From NCBI RefSeq assembly GCF_963662255.1, contig NC_085049.1:55041158-55105157 (forward strand): a stretch of DNA of 64,000 nucleotides. The letters run 5' to 3'. A model generated the notes under the pieces. It was not told where the DNA came from, did no database searches, and worked only from the letters and a program-made list of their open reading frames with translations. Positions 31,646 through 43,879 of the stretch are shown piece after piece. Within the stretch, counting starts at the first letter, position 1. Each line of letters opens with the position of its first letter. This DNA comes from Cinclus cinclus. Its lineage: Eukaryota; Chordata; Aves; Passeriformes; Cinclidae. Made by a program: the position numbers and the translations under genes.

Positions 31646-33010
31646 TGTTGCTGGCCAGCTTGGTACTGAGACACTTGGCATAGAGATGCTTCAGGAAGAG
31701 ATGAGTAACTCTTCCCTCTGAGAACATCGAACAAATAACTCAGAGGGGTGCTAAGACTCCTTATGCATGAAAGGAGTTCCTCCTCTGTACTGGAATTGTA
31801 AAATTAAGTCTGTCCTCAGACCTAATATTCATTTTTCCAGCTAAATATTCCTTTTTCCAGCAGGTCCTCTTATAAATCCACTAAAATTTGGTAGTTCCTT
31901 TATATTTGCATTATATACTTTTAGATATCCTTGCTCACAGTTACTTACAATTCTTTTTAAAATTTGCCTGAGAAACTGGGGCAAAAAATTACAAGAGCAA
32001 TCATGAACAAAGATAAGGAGCTGGACTGTTGCAGCTGTGCCATCCAAGTTAGTATGTCGCTCAGGCAGTGGTTTGGGTCCTAGCAAACCATGTATTCTTA
32101 TTCCAGTGATGAGTCTATTTCAATGACAGGCAAACTTATATGGAAGAAGTGCTGGTCTGTGTGTAGCTCCCTAAGTAAATTGTCATGCTGGTTGGTGACT
32201 TTAAAATTTGGAGTGTGAGTGCCAATCTAGAGCTGAAAGCACATGAGAGGGTTTTTCATGCAATTGCTATGGCTTTCATGAAATAAATGATTGTGCAAAT
32301 GTTGTAATTACCAAAGCCTTGGCTATCTATCTCTAGGGCACAGGGATTCTCATCTCATACACTTTCAAAAAAATAGCAATTCCCAATTATTCCAGTGATA
32401 CGACCACATCCAGATCAGATGGATCAAAGGATATGGAATAACTGGGCCAAACCAGTACTGTTTGTATTGCTGTAGGGAATGAGGTGAGCAAAATGCAGCT
32501 CAGATTATGTGACCACAGATCTTAATTCTGCTCATAAAACCTCTTAATCTCCCTTCAGGACACACACATACACAACCCCCAGGACTGTAGCCAGCGGCTC
32601 TGTGAACACTCAGCTCCAAGCTGTGTGGCACAGCTCCCCAGTGCCTGTGGCCACCGTGACTCACAAAGGCCACAAGAGGCTGTGATTAGAGGTAGTGCTG
32701 TTACTGCAGCTACTCTTGACCCTCCTGCCAGGACAGCAGGAGCAGAAGCCACTGTGGCTGTGATGAGACCCATCTCCTCTGCAGAGAGGAGCCTGAGTGG
32801 CTCTTGCCCTGCTCTTGCTATGGCATGCTCATGTGGGAGTAAAAAGTGCTTTGGGCTACAAATATACTTAGCTAATAACCACTGCACAAACAGGGAGTAA
32901 TTATCTCATTCAATGTACTGGCAGTGCACAGGCTCCTCTGCTGTAGCACCTCAGCTCAGGCTCTGGAGGGAGAAGCCTTTCAAAGATGTCTTCCAGAAGC
33001 AAGTCCTTCC

Positions 33011-33147
33011 TTCTGAAGGAGATAACGTCAAAATAATTTATCAAAGATATATTTAAAGAATATTTCTGCTTCTCATTTCTGATAGTTCATGGAAGTTCCT
33101 GCTCCTGAGCCGCTCTTGAGTGTTTCTGTCTTGGAGCTCCTAAACCT
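33011..33147 (+). repeat. direct repeat pair 2, copy B
   Basis: Partner of 31521-31645, about 1.49 kb downstream. It carries an extra 14-15 bp relative to copy A, which looks like an internal duplication of a TTTCTG-containing stretch. Confidence 0.8.
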
Positions 33148-35059
33148 GCCTCCCCAGCTCAATCTTTGAAACACCATACAAATGAAAATATACTGTTTGT
33201 TCAAAAGTGGCTTGGTAGGGATAGAGTAAAGCCGCACAGGCTCTACCCACTTTTGAAAAAAGTTCAGTTTAAACTTCTGTTGGCAAAAGTGTGGTGGGCA
33301 CATAGAATGGAAGTGAAATACTCTGGTGCTTGTGTCTTAGTGATGAGTCAGATTTAGGAAGACTGGGATCAAAAAGAGAAGAGGCAAAATGAGGGTCAGA
33401 AATAATTCCATAGTTTTTTTTAAATTCATCTTTCAGCATTTGAATAATTTCAGCATTGAAATAATTTCTATATTTTTTTTTGTTTGTGTAAGTTATTCTG
33501 TCAGAAAATTTACACTGGGAAAATTATTGTAATTTGAATGATGATCTCCTCTCTGTCATGTAGGAATCTCACAGCAGATGCATGGTATTTCTATTTGGTG
33601 GTATGCAAAATTGTATAACAAAAGTTTTAAGGCTGAGACAAACAGTTGTGTGAATCACTACAGTTTGCTCTGGACCTGTGTGAAGTTATATAGTTGCTGT
33701 GATATTTGCAGATGGATCTTCAAAATGCCAATAAAAACATTATTTTCTTTGCTAGTAAGATTATGATAGTTTCCATGCTGAGTCAGAGTTATGAGTAAGT
33801 GACTATACTACATTTTTCTACTAGCTATTACTAATCTGTTTTTTTGTTTTTTTCACTACTGCTGGTCCTTGTTGTTTCAGTACAATTGAGGGCACAGTGT
33901 GCTGGGACTCCTGATGGGAAGGAGTTCTCGAGGAGGAGGAAATGCCTTAAGGCCTGATACGCTGAAAACACAACGAGTAAAAATACAGCCTATATGAGGA
34001 TGTAGTTTCCTTTGTTCTCACAAGCACTTCCCATTAGAAATTTGGGGTTTCTCATGTTGTGTTAACGATTTATCATTGCCATCAGAGCTGATGTGCACTT
34101 GTGCTTAGTCACTGCCTGAACTTTCCATCATTCTGTGAGTTTTCCTGCTGTGAAATCCTGCCTGTGAAAACTTTGTAAGGTCTAAGTACAATAATTAAAC
34201 TTTAATCACAGAAAAAAAAAAATCCATTCCCCCAAGATTCAATGCTTGTTTAGAGCAGTGGTGTGATGTTGGTGGTGCCAGCCTTGCATGGAACCACAGC
34301 CTAGTGACACCAGGGGTTCCCCATGGGCATTTTCTTGCAGCCCTGCCTGGGACAGGCACACCCACGTGTCATGGGGACAAGGGCATTCAACATGTGGAGG
34401 GCTCTGCCCAGAGGGTTCCTTAGGCCTGGAACAAGATCTATTGTTATTAGCTCTGAAAGAGCTTCTAAAAGTCAAACCCAGTTTTGACTTTTGATTTTGT
34501 TAGCTCTACCTCTTTCTCTTTTGTTTTTATTTTGGGCAGGTGTTACCATGTCTGGGATATGTGGGCTCCTGATTGGAATATTTAAAATTTTAGCAAAACT
34601 GTAGTTGTGTTTTCTTTTAATACCTGAAGACACTGTTATTAATATTGGGAGTTTAAAGTCTTGCAAAAATGTTTTTCTTTATACAAACAGTAGAAAAATG
34701 ACTACTTATTGAATGAAGTCACATATTAAATTATTTATTTATACTTGCATAATTTGGTTTATGAGATAATGCAACTTTTAAATAGTTGGTTTTGCCACAT
34801 TTTGTCATCTGCCAAATAATTTGATACATTTGCTATAAACTCCCTGACATTTTTGCTCAAAAGAGTTAGTTTTCTTCATTCTTTGCTGCCAGACAGGTCA
34901 CGCATCTTTTCAAGCCTGAAGAATTTCTATCAGCTATTTAAATGCAAGGCCACAAAGAGAAAGCCAGACTCAGGCTGCAGCAAGCTGAACTGGGGTGATT
35001 CAGGACCAAAGGAGCTGCAGCACTTTAATTAAACAGTAACTGCATCCTGCTCCAGGCTT

Positions 35060-35441
35060 TATAAGTGGCAGTGTAAACTGGCTGCTTTTCCCATTCAAAA
35101 GGGGAAGTTATCAGAGACACTGCTTGAACAAGGATGATGAAAACAGTTACTGAGTGACACTTTAAAAGTTTTGTTTTGTTTTTTTTTCTTCCCCCCTACT
35201 ACTTAGGCAGGGAATTTGGCTAAAAATGGCTGCTGCCAGTTCCCTGCGGCCGAGGGAAGAGGATGCATCCCAGCTTCCCAGCTCTCGGTGCCGGCAGGAA
35301 AAGAAAGGGCAGAGCTGGGCATCGGTCTCCCCTTGGCGCTAATGGCAGCCGCCTTTGCTTTTACTCCCTGCAGCTGGGCTCGGAGCCAAGGGACTTATAT
35401 ACAGCCATGGCTCTGTGCTGAAAGGAGGAGGAGGAGGAAGG
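35060..35441 (+). other. candidate alternative RFX4 first exon
   Basis: A TATAAG box at 35060-35065 is followed by a CpG-enriched patch. An ATG at 35342 opens a frame of 33 codons plus one base (beginning MAAAFAFTPC, ending ERRRRRK) up to a GGTAATC donor at 35441/35442. That phase is the one needed to join the RFX4 exon at 37620, giving an Arg-rich leader before ESWIERC. Upstream, an ATG at 35226 with good context (A at -3, G at +4) opens a 38-codon frame ending at 35342. The frame of 35342 also stays open unspliced to 35788. The donor is only moderate. Identity is speculative. Confidence 0.25.
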
Positions 35442-37619
35442 GTAATCTTTCCCAAGGCTTCTTGCACCTCTCTCTGATGCTGCCCTCGGCAGCAAGTTTC
35501 TCGTCACCTGTTAGACAGCTCACAGTACTGAAACAGGACTGGAGAGATGCTATGGGCTCATTTTTAGGGCAACGAAAGAAATCTGGCACCAAAACAGCAG
35601 TGTCCTTGTGTTGGCCCTTAGACAAGGAGGTGATCCATCCCCACCCCATGGAGCTGAGCAGCACCAGCAGGGAAAGCCTCCGAGCTGGAGCTGGGTTTGT
35701 AGCTGAGCAGGGGCTGATTTCACAGCGCGGGCCCTGCTGGCAGGTTTTACAGCATGGTGTCAGCAGCCTTAGAGTGATCTTTGAATAAGGCTGTGTTGGG
35801 TTTGGTGGAAGAAGAAATATGCTTTAAAAATCTATTGCCAACAAGTGGGCTTCTTGATGGTTTTCAGACAAGTACCTCAAAGGAGCAGTCTGTGTGGCTG
35901 TGAGGCTTCTTAGGCGCAAGTGTGATGGTGAATGAGGAAGATGCACACAGGAACATGCTTGTATTGACAGGGGCAGCACTGCAGCATGTTCCTACTGTGA
36001 ATACGTGGGGAGGGGAATAGCCTGGAGCTGCCACAATGCTGCCTGAAAACCACAAGCACACAAAGCAGCAGCACTTAGAGCCTTGTGGCCGGCCTGGAAA
36101 TCAGTTCTGAAGGATTCTCAGCATACCCTTTCTGAGGTTCTGCACAGGTGCCATTGCCCTTTTGTTTACATGGCAGTGGAGGGTGTGTGTACCGAGGAAT
36201 ATGCACAAGTTCATGCAACTGCCTGGGTTTAGGAAGCATTTTTTCCTGTGGGATGTATTTGGCCATGACTATCCATTTATTTGTTTATTGGCATCTAGTG
36301 CTGAAATGGAGTCATACCAACTTTTATCTTCTATAAACCAGATGGGCAGCGTTCCCAAGATGCTGGGTTCCTGCTTTCCCTCCAAGCCTGCTGCTGTGAT
36401 GGGCTTTTGCTGGCTGGCAGACTACTGCCTGTGCTGTGCAGGTAGCCTGGTGTCTGGTGGGGGGGCTTATGGAAAGGAATCTGGAGCCATTTCCATGTCT
36501 TTGAAGGTGTTTCTGGCTCTGGCAGTTTGCTGACAGGGAGGCCTGTTTCCCCTTACTTCTTGTGCATCTCTTCACTCAGTGGGGTTGTTTCCTGTCGTAA
36601 CTTGCAGGCTTGCCTTGCAGCATTCCCATCTATCCCTTTTTTTTTTTTTTTTTTCTTTTTTCTTGGTTTGACCACGGGGAGCTCTCTGAGCATAAACTGC
36701 CCATATTCATGCCCTTGAAAAATAATCTTATTAGGGAGGTCAGTTTATTGTAGCAATACCCAGGGATTTAGGCAAACTCAAGAACTCATATTTCATACTT
36801 TGTCCAAGGAAACACATAAGAAGGTGTAACTTTTGCCCCAAAGACCTGTAACAGTATATTCTGCTGAGCCTGGTGCATCCTCTAAAGTCATCAGGGGATT
36901 AAAGTTATTGCTTCCAGGAAGAAAAGAGGATTCAAATCAATGTAATGCTGTAGGTAACTCATGTGGCTGGTGGGAATTAATTGAAAAAGAGGGAGGAACA
37001 GGAGTGGTTGCATTTGCACTGTGGGGTGACAAAGATTCAAGCAGCTCAGTGGCTGCTGACTTGCTATGTTGGATTTGTACCAGTGAAGACTGGTGCCTGG
37101 GACTCCACCAGTGTGAATGAAGTTGCATGACTGGGCTTCACAGAGCACTATTTGATCCTAAATTTAACCAAAATTCATATGAATGAGTGATTTTGTGCTC
37201 ATTAAGATTTCTTCCAAAACTGGTGGAATACTCGAGGATTTGCCTTTGCCAGACTAAGACTTGGAAACTAGTGCAATTTCTGTGTTTCACTTGTTTTTTT
37301 TTTTAATGTATTGCATGACAGGGAACAGAGTATCTCAAGGACCTTTGTTTTGTACACAGATGGGTTTCAGCCTCTGTACTTTAAAAGCAAAAAAACCCCA
37401 CAAATCTAACCAAAAATTGAAACTAGAAAGCAATAGCTAAGTTTGAAAGCAAGATTTTCTTGCTAAATATCCTCAGACTAAGCATATTTTAATAGAAATG
37501 TTAAAGATCACCATCTGTTGAATGCTGGCACTTTATTTAGATTAATCTGCTGCAAGTTTATATTTTATGCAAAGACAAACAAAAGAGCATCTTATTTTTT
37601 TAATTTAATTTTTTTTCAG

Positions 37620-37706
37620 AGAGTTGGATTGAACGATGTCTCAATGAAAGTGAAAACAAACGTTATTCCAGTCACACCTCTCTGGGGAATGTTTCTAATG
37701 ATGAAA
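37620..37706 (+). CDS. RFX4: RFX4 coding exon 2
   Basis: Encodes residues 15-43 ([16 protein letters not shown] at its start, ending GNVSNDE) plus the first base of Asn44. It is a polar, acidic, Ser/Asn-rich N-terminal segment ahead of the DNA-binding domain. The acceptor is a long T-rich tract ending CAG. The donor is A|GTAAGTAAC, where a second GT lies four bases downstream (37712), so a frameshifting tandem donor is possible. The exon is 87 bases, a multiple of three, so skipping it would preserve the frame. It matches mammalian RFX4 from memory very closely, as expected for this conserved factor. Confidence 0.96.
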
Positions 37707-38053
37707 GTAAGTAACTTGTCATCCATTTAAAGTGAGCATGAATGTGTCTAAGTGCTTATTTCCTGCTGTATGAGTTTCTATAGCTTGATTAAATTTTTAT
37801 TACTGTGTATTTAAGAGAGTAAACTCACTTGACATACTCAATAGTTTTATTAGGTTTTTTTTTTCTGGAATATTTATTCTTTTTTTGAAAGGAAATAATA
37901 CTTTTTATTGGTTAAAACAATCAGAAGAATTTTTTGTGTGGCTGAATAAAGGTTAGATGACTGCTAAAATATGATGTTAGTATCAGCTTAGGAAAACCAC
38001 CTCTTTTTCTTTTCACTGGGCACTTTTCACCGAACACCATGTGGTCAAAATAT

Positions 38054-38075
38054 GGGGGGGGGGGGGGGGGGGGGG
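38054..38075 (+). repeat. 22-base poly-G tract
   Basis: An uninterrupted run of 22 G on the sense strand, about 350 bases after exon 2, so the nascent RFX4 pre-mRNA would carry it. G-quadruplex formation is likely. The length of homopolymers is often unreliable in assemblies. Confidence 0.9.
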
Positions 38076-40806
38076 AAGTACTGTTTTCCAATACTACTAT
38101 ATCAAAACACAAAGAAAAAGTCCTCTAAGAATTAAACGATCATGAGATTAAAATAGCACATACTAAAACATATTGCTTTCCTTTTAGTGAAAGTCATAAA
38201 ACACTAATCAATCTAGCTGATTTTAAAATAATAATTTTTTTTCTAGTGATAGTAATTTTAGATCTTGGCTTTTAGCAATAGTGGGTAATCAAAATTACTT
38301 CAAAGTAGTTTAAAATAGCCGAATTGTCTATTTTTAAAATTGTAAGACAATTTTTAGCTTCTAAATTAATTTTCCCTGTTTATGCAGTTTCTATTCGGCT
38401 TAATTTGCCAAAAGCAAAAGACTCTTTGTGCTACTTTTCCTCTCAGGACTTCATATATTCACATTATAAGATATTAATGTTGATTGAATTCTCTAATTCA
38501 GAAACTAGTAATTTACATTTCATAAATATGTATTTAGAAAGTATATTTTAAATATCTTCACTGGTGCAATTCCCTTTTACTTTTTTTTTTAAAGAGAATT
38601 ATTGATTTTGACCTCATGGTAAAGTTATGTGCCTTGTAGCACAGTATTGTAACAGATCATGAAATTTGCTGTACTGGGGCCTTACTCTCATTTGTCTAGG
38701 GATATCTTTTGAGGGAATATTTCTGAAGGAGAAGGAAGATGTAGAAAAATGGTATTTATTCATGACTCCCAAGCTAAGAACAGTGGACAAGAATCTTTAA
38801 AGATCGACAGTGAAACTGGGAGACATTTGGCGTTTTCTGTTTTAAAAATTAAGGAATAAGAATTAATTTATCTTTTAAAAATTATAGTGGATTGTAGTAT
38901 AAATATGAACAGCAGCTTTTTATTTTGAGTTTTATGAGAACCTGTGAGATATACAAAGCTCATTTCACTCTGATGCTACTGAGAAAGTGATGGAAGAAAT
39001 CTGTAATGAATGAGATGTGTCTTCAGAGTCTTTATAGGGTCAGAATTCAGGATTGTTTAATGTGCTTTAAATATGACCATGAGAAACTTCCATGGTGTCT
39101 GGGGCTAGTAAAACAAGGACCTGTGTGGTTAACAAGAGCAGGTGTTTCAGACAGGGGCATTGTGAAGATGGGATGGTGGCTAATTCTCTTTCCTGGTTCT
39201 GGAATTAAGGGGCAAGCAATGATAATGAAATGCAGTGAATTTAGAACTGATAAAACGAATACATAAATGAATTTGTTCCAGTATTTGTGCACAGAAGACA
39301 TTGTCACAGCGTATAATGGAAACCCAAATGAGAGGCAGAATTGATTTTATCTAGTTTCCTTCTTAATAGCCAGTTCTTCCAGATGCTTCCTTTGCACTGA
39401 TTACCAGCATTTCTGCAGTGCAGATAAGAGAATTAATCCACCTGAAAAGTCATCCTTGTTTTGAGGGGGAGGTGAGGGAGGGGAGAAGGTGAAGAGGTAG
39501 GAAAGCAAAATAAGCCACTGCAATAATCTGTGAAATCCAGAACAAACTAGAAGTTTCACTGTATAAATCACTGTCCTACGTGCTCCTTTCTAGCTCTAGA
39601 GTTCTTTCTAACATTTTTCTAACATTTTTCTAACATAACACTGTCCAAACATCAACCAAGAAATTTCCAAACCATTCTGTCATCCTTTGTCCAGCCTCTG
39701 CCACACATTTACAAACAAAGCAGGAGGAAAAATGCTTTGAGAAAACCCACAAAACCCTACTTGAATTCTTCAGAATGGTGGTGAAATTGCCACTGTCAGT
39801 GTAGGTCATTTTCATCTGCAACCAAAGGAAAGCCTAGTCCACCTTCTTCTTGACAGGTTTTTTGTCTCTACATACATGAAGTAGCTGTAGGCTGAACTAC
39901 CTGAGAAAACATGGGTTTGGTTTTCAGTTGGGGTGGACTTCTTTTTTTTTTTTTGGCCTTAGCTTCACTGATGATTATGAGAACTTGTGCTGTGAACTGA
40001 TAATGTTCTTACTGGGCATAGTGCTTGCTCTTGTGACTGTTTTTTTTCCTGGATGATTTTAGAGTTCACAGGGTTTTAGGACAGGAATAATAGTTTTGCT
40101 GGTCTCCTTTTCTACAGCTGAAAATGCTACAGAGTATGCTATGAAAATGCTATGAGTATGCTACAGAATCATACTTCAGGGTTCTTTGTAATCTTCCATT
40201 CTTATCCAGATACCCCCAGGCTTCCTGAACCTTGTTCCACTGGGAAAGGAAGCAATGACTCATAGTCATGGATTCACATCATCTCTGTGCTTCCAGGAGT
40301 GCTTCTTACCCTTTTGGAACATTTTATGGCATCTTCTGAACAGCAACTTTTACATTCTAGTGTAAAAATTATCACTCAATTTTATTTCACTTTCCAGCTT
40401 TTAAAATATTTTTCTTCCTGCCACTTCCATATTCCAGGTTAGTCAAAATATTCATAGGAAAAGGGAATGATACAACCTTATAGCTAATAATTTACAAAAA
40501 ACAACTACATAAAATTTTTCTGTGTACTCTGCATTGAACCTGGTTGTCCAAACTGAAATAGAGGTCTGGAAGAACACAAAAAAAAGCTTATGAAAGTTTC
40601 AACTTCAGTTCCCTGGGGAAGGAATCGTGATGTTTTTAGATAAAGTAGAAGAGTTGCTTGTCCAAATTTTCTTGCATATTAGGAATTGTGAATACGTATA
40701 CTTCTGATGAGATAAAAGAAAATATTCAGACTATTTTTTGTTCTTCGAAAGTGGTGTTCAAAATCCATGTTCATATGGGATGTAATGGACTTATCCAGCA
40801 GCTTTT

Positions 40807-40830
40807 TTTGTTTGTTTGTTTGTTTGTTTG
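40807..40830 (+). repeat. (GTTT)n microsatellite
   Basis: About six GTTT units following a T-run. Ordinary simple repeat. Confidence 0.9.
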
Positions 40831-42278
40831 AAGTAAACCTCTTATTCTTCCATTAAAAAAAAAGTTTTAAAAAAAGCTACTTGTTTTCACTGAAATTATT
40901 CTTGGAGAAAATTCTATTTCAGTCATACCTACTCAGAGAGAACTATACCCCCATGTTTCTCAGAGGATTTTAAAAGATCCCACTGTTCTAAAAGCATGGA
41001 ATACCTCCTAATGAGCCTGAATCTTATTTATGGCTACATGTGAGTAAAAGATAAGTTAGATTTGTACTGTAATTTAATTTTGGCTAAGGCCAAATCACTT
41101 CTGAGAACAGTCAGAACCTGGCCTGCAGGGGATACAGAGGAAGAGGATATTCCTCTGAAAAATGTGAAGCTACCTGAACCAAGGGAAGTATCTATGTAAA
41201 GATACTAACAGCATGTTAGCTCCTTAGTGGTTTCGAGACACGTGCAGGCAGCACTGGAAGGTACAGGGCTCTCCACAGTGGAAAGAAGAGCTTGGCTCCA
41301 GCTCAGTTATGCTAAACAGACTAACACCAACACTTTACCAAAAAAGGTGCCTCTTCACTTTGGGTTGTTCCACTCTGTGTTTAAGGCAGAAGGCTCCAAG
41401 CTGCTGAGCACAGCTCCTGTTGTCTCCATCTCTTGCACCAAGAAGTAAGAAACCCCTTGTGCTGTACCTAGAATCAGACAGCAAAAGTTAGAGGATACCA
41501 CTGAGAGCTCTGGGAAAGCCACCAAGGTACAAATGCTCACAAGATACAAACACGACTACTTGAGTGGCTTTGAAACAGAATTTTGGGAGTAAGGTGGAGC
41601 AGTTAGCAAAGAAACTTCCATGGAGTTTGACATATAAGGATTCTCTGATATCTCTGGGAGCCAACACATACTGTTTTTTCTGGAACATAATTGATTCCTG
41701 GTTTTATTATATTTGAAGGCCCTTTCTGTGCTGAGAGTTTTATTTGCAATTGTCTAAGCTATTTTTTGTATTCAGTTTGGGATGAGTACCAGGTTTTCTA
41801 TCTAATCAGGTACCTGGAAGACACCTTGCCTTGGGATGCTGGTAGTCTTCCTACTGGCACTGGAGTGAGCACACTTGATGGGTTTCTCCCTGAGATGCTG
41901 TGTGTGAACCTCTGAAACTGTGAATTCAACAAGATTTTTCCTTGTGACTTCAAGCCCTTTTGGATTTGTCATAGAAGAACTGTCAGTCTCTTCTTTGACA
42001 GTGCCTTGGAGCAGGACTTCTTTTCAGTGACTTTATTTCTTTTTCCTACAAAATAGTTTGGATTTTAAAAGGTATGACTTTATTTTAACCCACAGTGCTG
42101 TTTTGATGTGAATTGATAAAATGACAGACCAAAAAGTAAGAAATACTGTTCTCCCTTCCTTCTTTCAAGCTAGACAAAGTGATCTGGTATCAGACCTGAG
42201 TCAAAAGAGTTAGACATTCTCTGCTTGATATGGACATCATCAGGTGCCCTGCTGTCAGCTAAAATACAAAGTATTTTT

Positions 42279-42296
42279 TATATATATATATATATA
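42279..42296. repeat. (TA)n microsatellite
   Basis: About nine TA units in AT-rich intronic DNA. A similar short tract lies at 48969-48986 in intron 3. Confidence 0.9.
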
Positions 42297-42879
42297 ATAT
42301 AGGGATATTTATTATTTTCTGCTAGTCAATTATCTGATGATATTATAATTTTAAACTAGACAAGGAAGAATTAAGAGCTTGTATATGTAATACTGAAAGT
42401 CTGTATTTCTATGTCCTGTCTATTCCTGTACCATCTGTGATCCTTTCCACCTTTTTAATAGAAAAGTAAAAGTTTGGCAGACAGCTGGTCCCTTGGCAGA
42501 AAATAAAGTTGCACTATTTTCTTGTTGAATTGATTTTGGGGTGACAAGCACTAACTCTGTGAAAAATCTAGCTTTGTTGAAAATCCAGTTGATCAGCGGA
42601 AATTAATGCTTGAAGAAATTTTCTGAGTTACAGTCCAAGTCCTCCTTGGTTTCAAGGGACAGTTAGGGGACGATGCCGAGGAGTCTTGAAGTAGGATCCC
42701 CAGGCAGCAAACATACCTGAGGAAGGAGATACAAATTGCAGTTTATGACATAATTGCTAGCTTGTGTTGTTAAAACAAATCCTTAGGTGGGAGCAGCTGA
42801 GTGTGGCCGATGTGAAGTGTGTTTGAGGGCAGGTGCTCACAGCAGCTCACTCTTAAATGCAAGGGAGATACAGCTGGGA

Positions 42880-43480
42880 GCGGACGGAAAGGGTGTAGAG
42901 ATATTGTGTAACTTAGTTATTGACTTGATGTTCGGTATCTGCCGCGTTTCCAGAGGGCAATTCGGGCACCTTACGAGGTGGGAGCCATCCCAGGGCAGGT
43001 CCCCGTGCGTGCGGGGCCGCTCCGCGTTCCGGCGTGTGCCCGGCTTCGCGGCACTCCGGCCGCCCGCGCAGGAAAAAACAAACGAAACCCACAATTTAAA
43101 AGCGATTTGGGATGCGTATGTTGGTCCTGAGCGATGAATAAAAGCGGGCCCTGAAAGGCAGGGGAAGGGAGTGTGCGGCCCAGTCATTAGGGGCTCATTG
43201 TGATGCAGATGATGCAGAGATGCGGGCGGGGGCTGCGCCGGGGGTCCGCGGGGAGCTGCGGGACGGGAGCGCCCAAGGGATACGGGGTGCTCGGCTGGCT
43301 CAGCATCCCGTGGGCAAGGCAAGAAATCCTGGGGGATGAGCGCTGCGCACAGCTTTCCGAGATTATTTGTTGTAGAATTGTGTGCGCGGGTTCCCCGCAC
43401 GGCACAAAAGGAGTCCCGAGAGGGTGCGATGTGCAGAGGAGACCGCCCGGCTCCCGCACATCCAGCACCCTGAGGGGAAC
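42880..43480. promoter_or_regulatory. isolated CpG-rich block in RFX4 intron 2
   Basis: About 600 bp of CpG-rich DNA (densest 42945-43080 and 43215-43460) surrounded by AT-rich intron. It lies about 1 kb before RFX4 exon 3. This is the expected appearance of an internal CpG-island promoter. A transcript starting here would skip exons 1-2; the first in-frame Met after exon 3 is Met84, inside the DNA-binding domain. Open frames on both strands (95-187 codons) lack domains. Confidence 0.55.
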
Positions 43481-43865
43481 TTCCTAAAGTTAATTACGTG
43501 AAGAAATGCCACTTGCAGCGTGGTGTACATGTTCACCTCTTTGGTTAGGTATCGATGCCGTCTGCGCTGGTTGTTTTCACGGGGGACAAAGCTGTTAAAA
43601 ATCTCAAAATGTGTTTGATACAACACTGTTTCCCGAAGAATACCCTTCTGGAGCTGCTGATTGCACTCCGCTCCGTTTTCACCCGGGAGTGTTTTACACG
43701 TTTAACAAAACATGATTTGCTCAGAATCATTCTATACGTATTTCTAAATTGTTTCAAAAGAACAAGTACAAACTGGAAATAATCCAATATTTGAAGTTTT
43801 ATTTTAATTACCTTTTTCTTTAGTCATCTTTTATCCAATTTTTTTGCTAAAGTCAGAAAATCAGA

Positions 43866-43879
43866 GTTGCCTTGGAAAC
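43866..43879. promoter_or_regulatory. X-box, GTTGCC-TT-GGAAAC
   Basis: This matches the common RFX-family form GTTGCC-N2-GGAAAC (N2 often AT). It sits in RFX4 intron 2, about 570 bases upstream of exon 3 and 390 bases after the CpG-rich block. It is followed by TAATTGG and AAATTAAT homeodomain cores and TTATCAG. Binding by RFX4 itself or another RFX protein is inferred. Confidence 0.5.

Larger units (their letters stand above)
18268..37619 (+). other. RFX4: RFX4 intron 1 (19.35 kb)
   Basis: The donor is GTAAGT; the acceptor is a T-rich tract ending CAG at 37619. The first 3.4 kb are CpG-island DNA; the rest is AT-balanced. Contents listed separately: an (AAAAC)n tract, a 20-bp minisatellite, a direct repeat pair at 31.5/33.0 kb, and a candidate alternative first exon at 35.3 kb. 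AT-rich stretches with clustered TAAT cores lie at about 20.10-20.32 and 22.00-22.20 kb and are candidates for conserved enhancers. No other gene is recognised on either strand. Confidence 0.85.
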
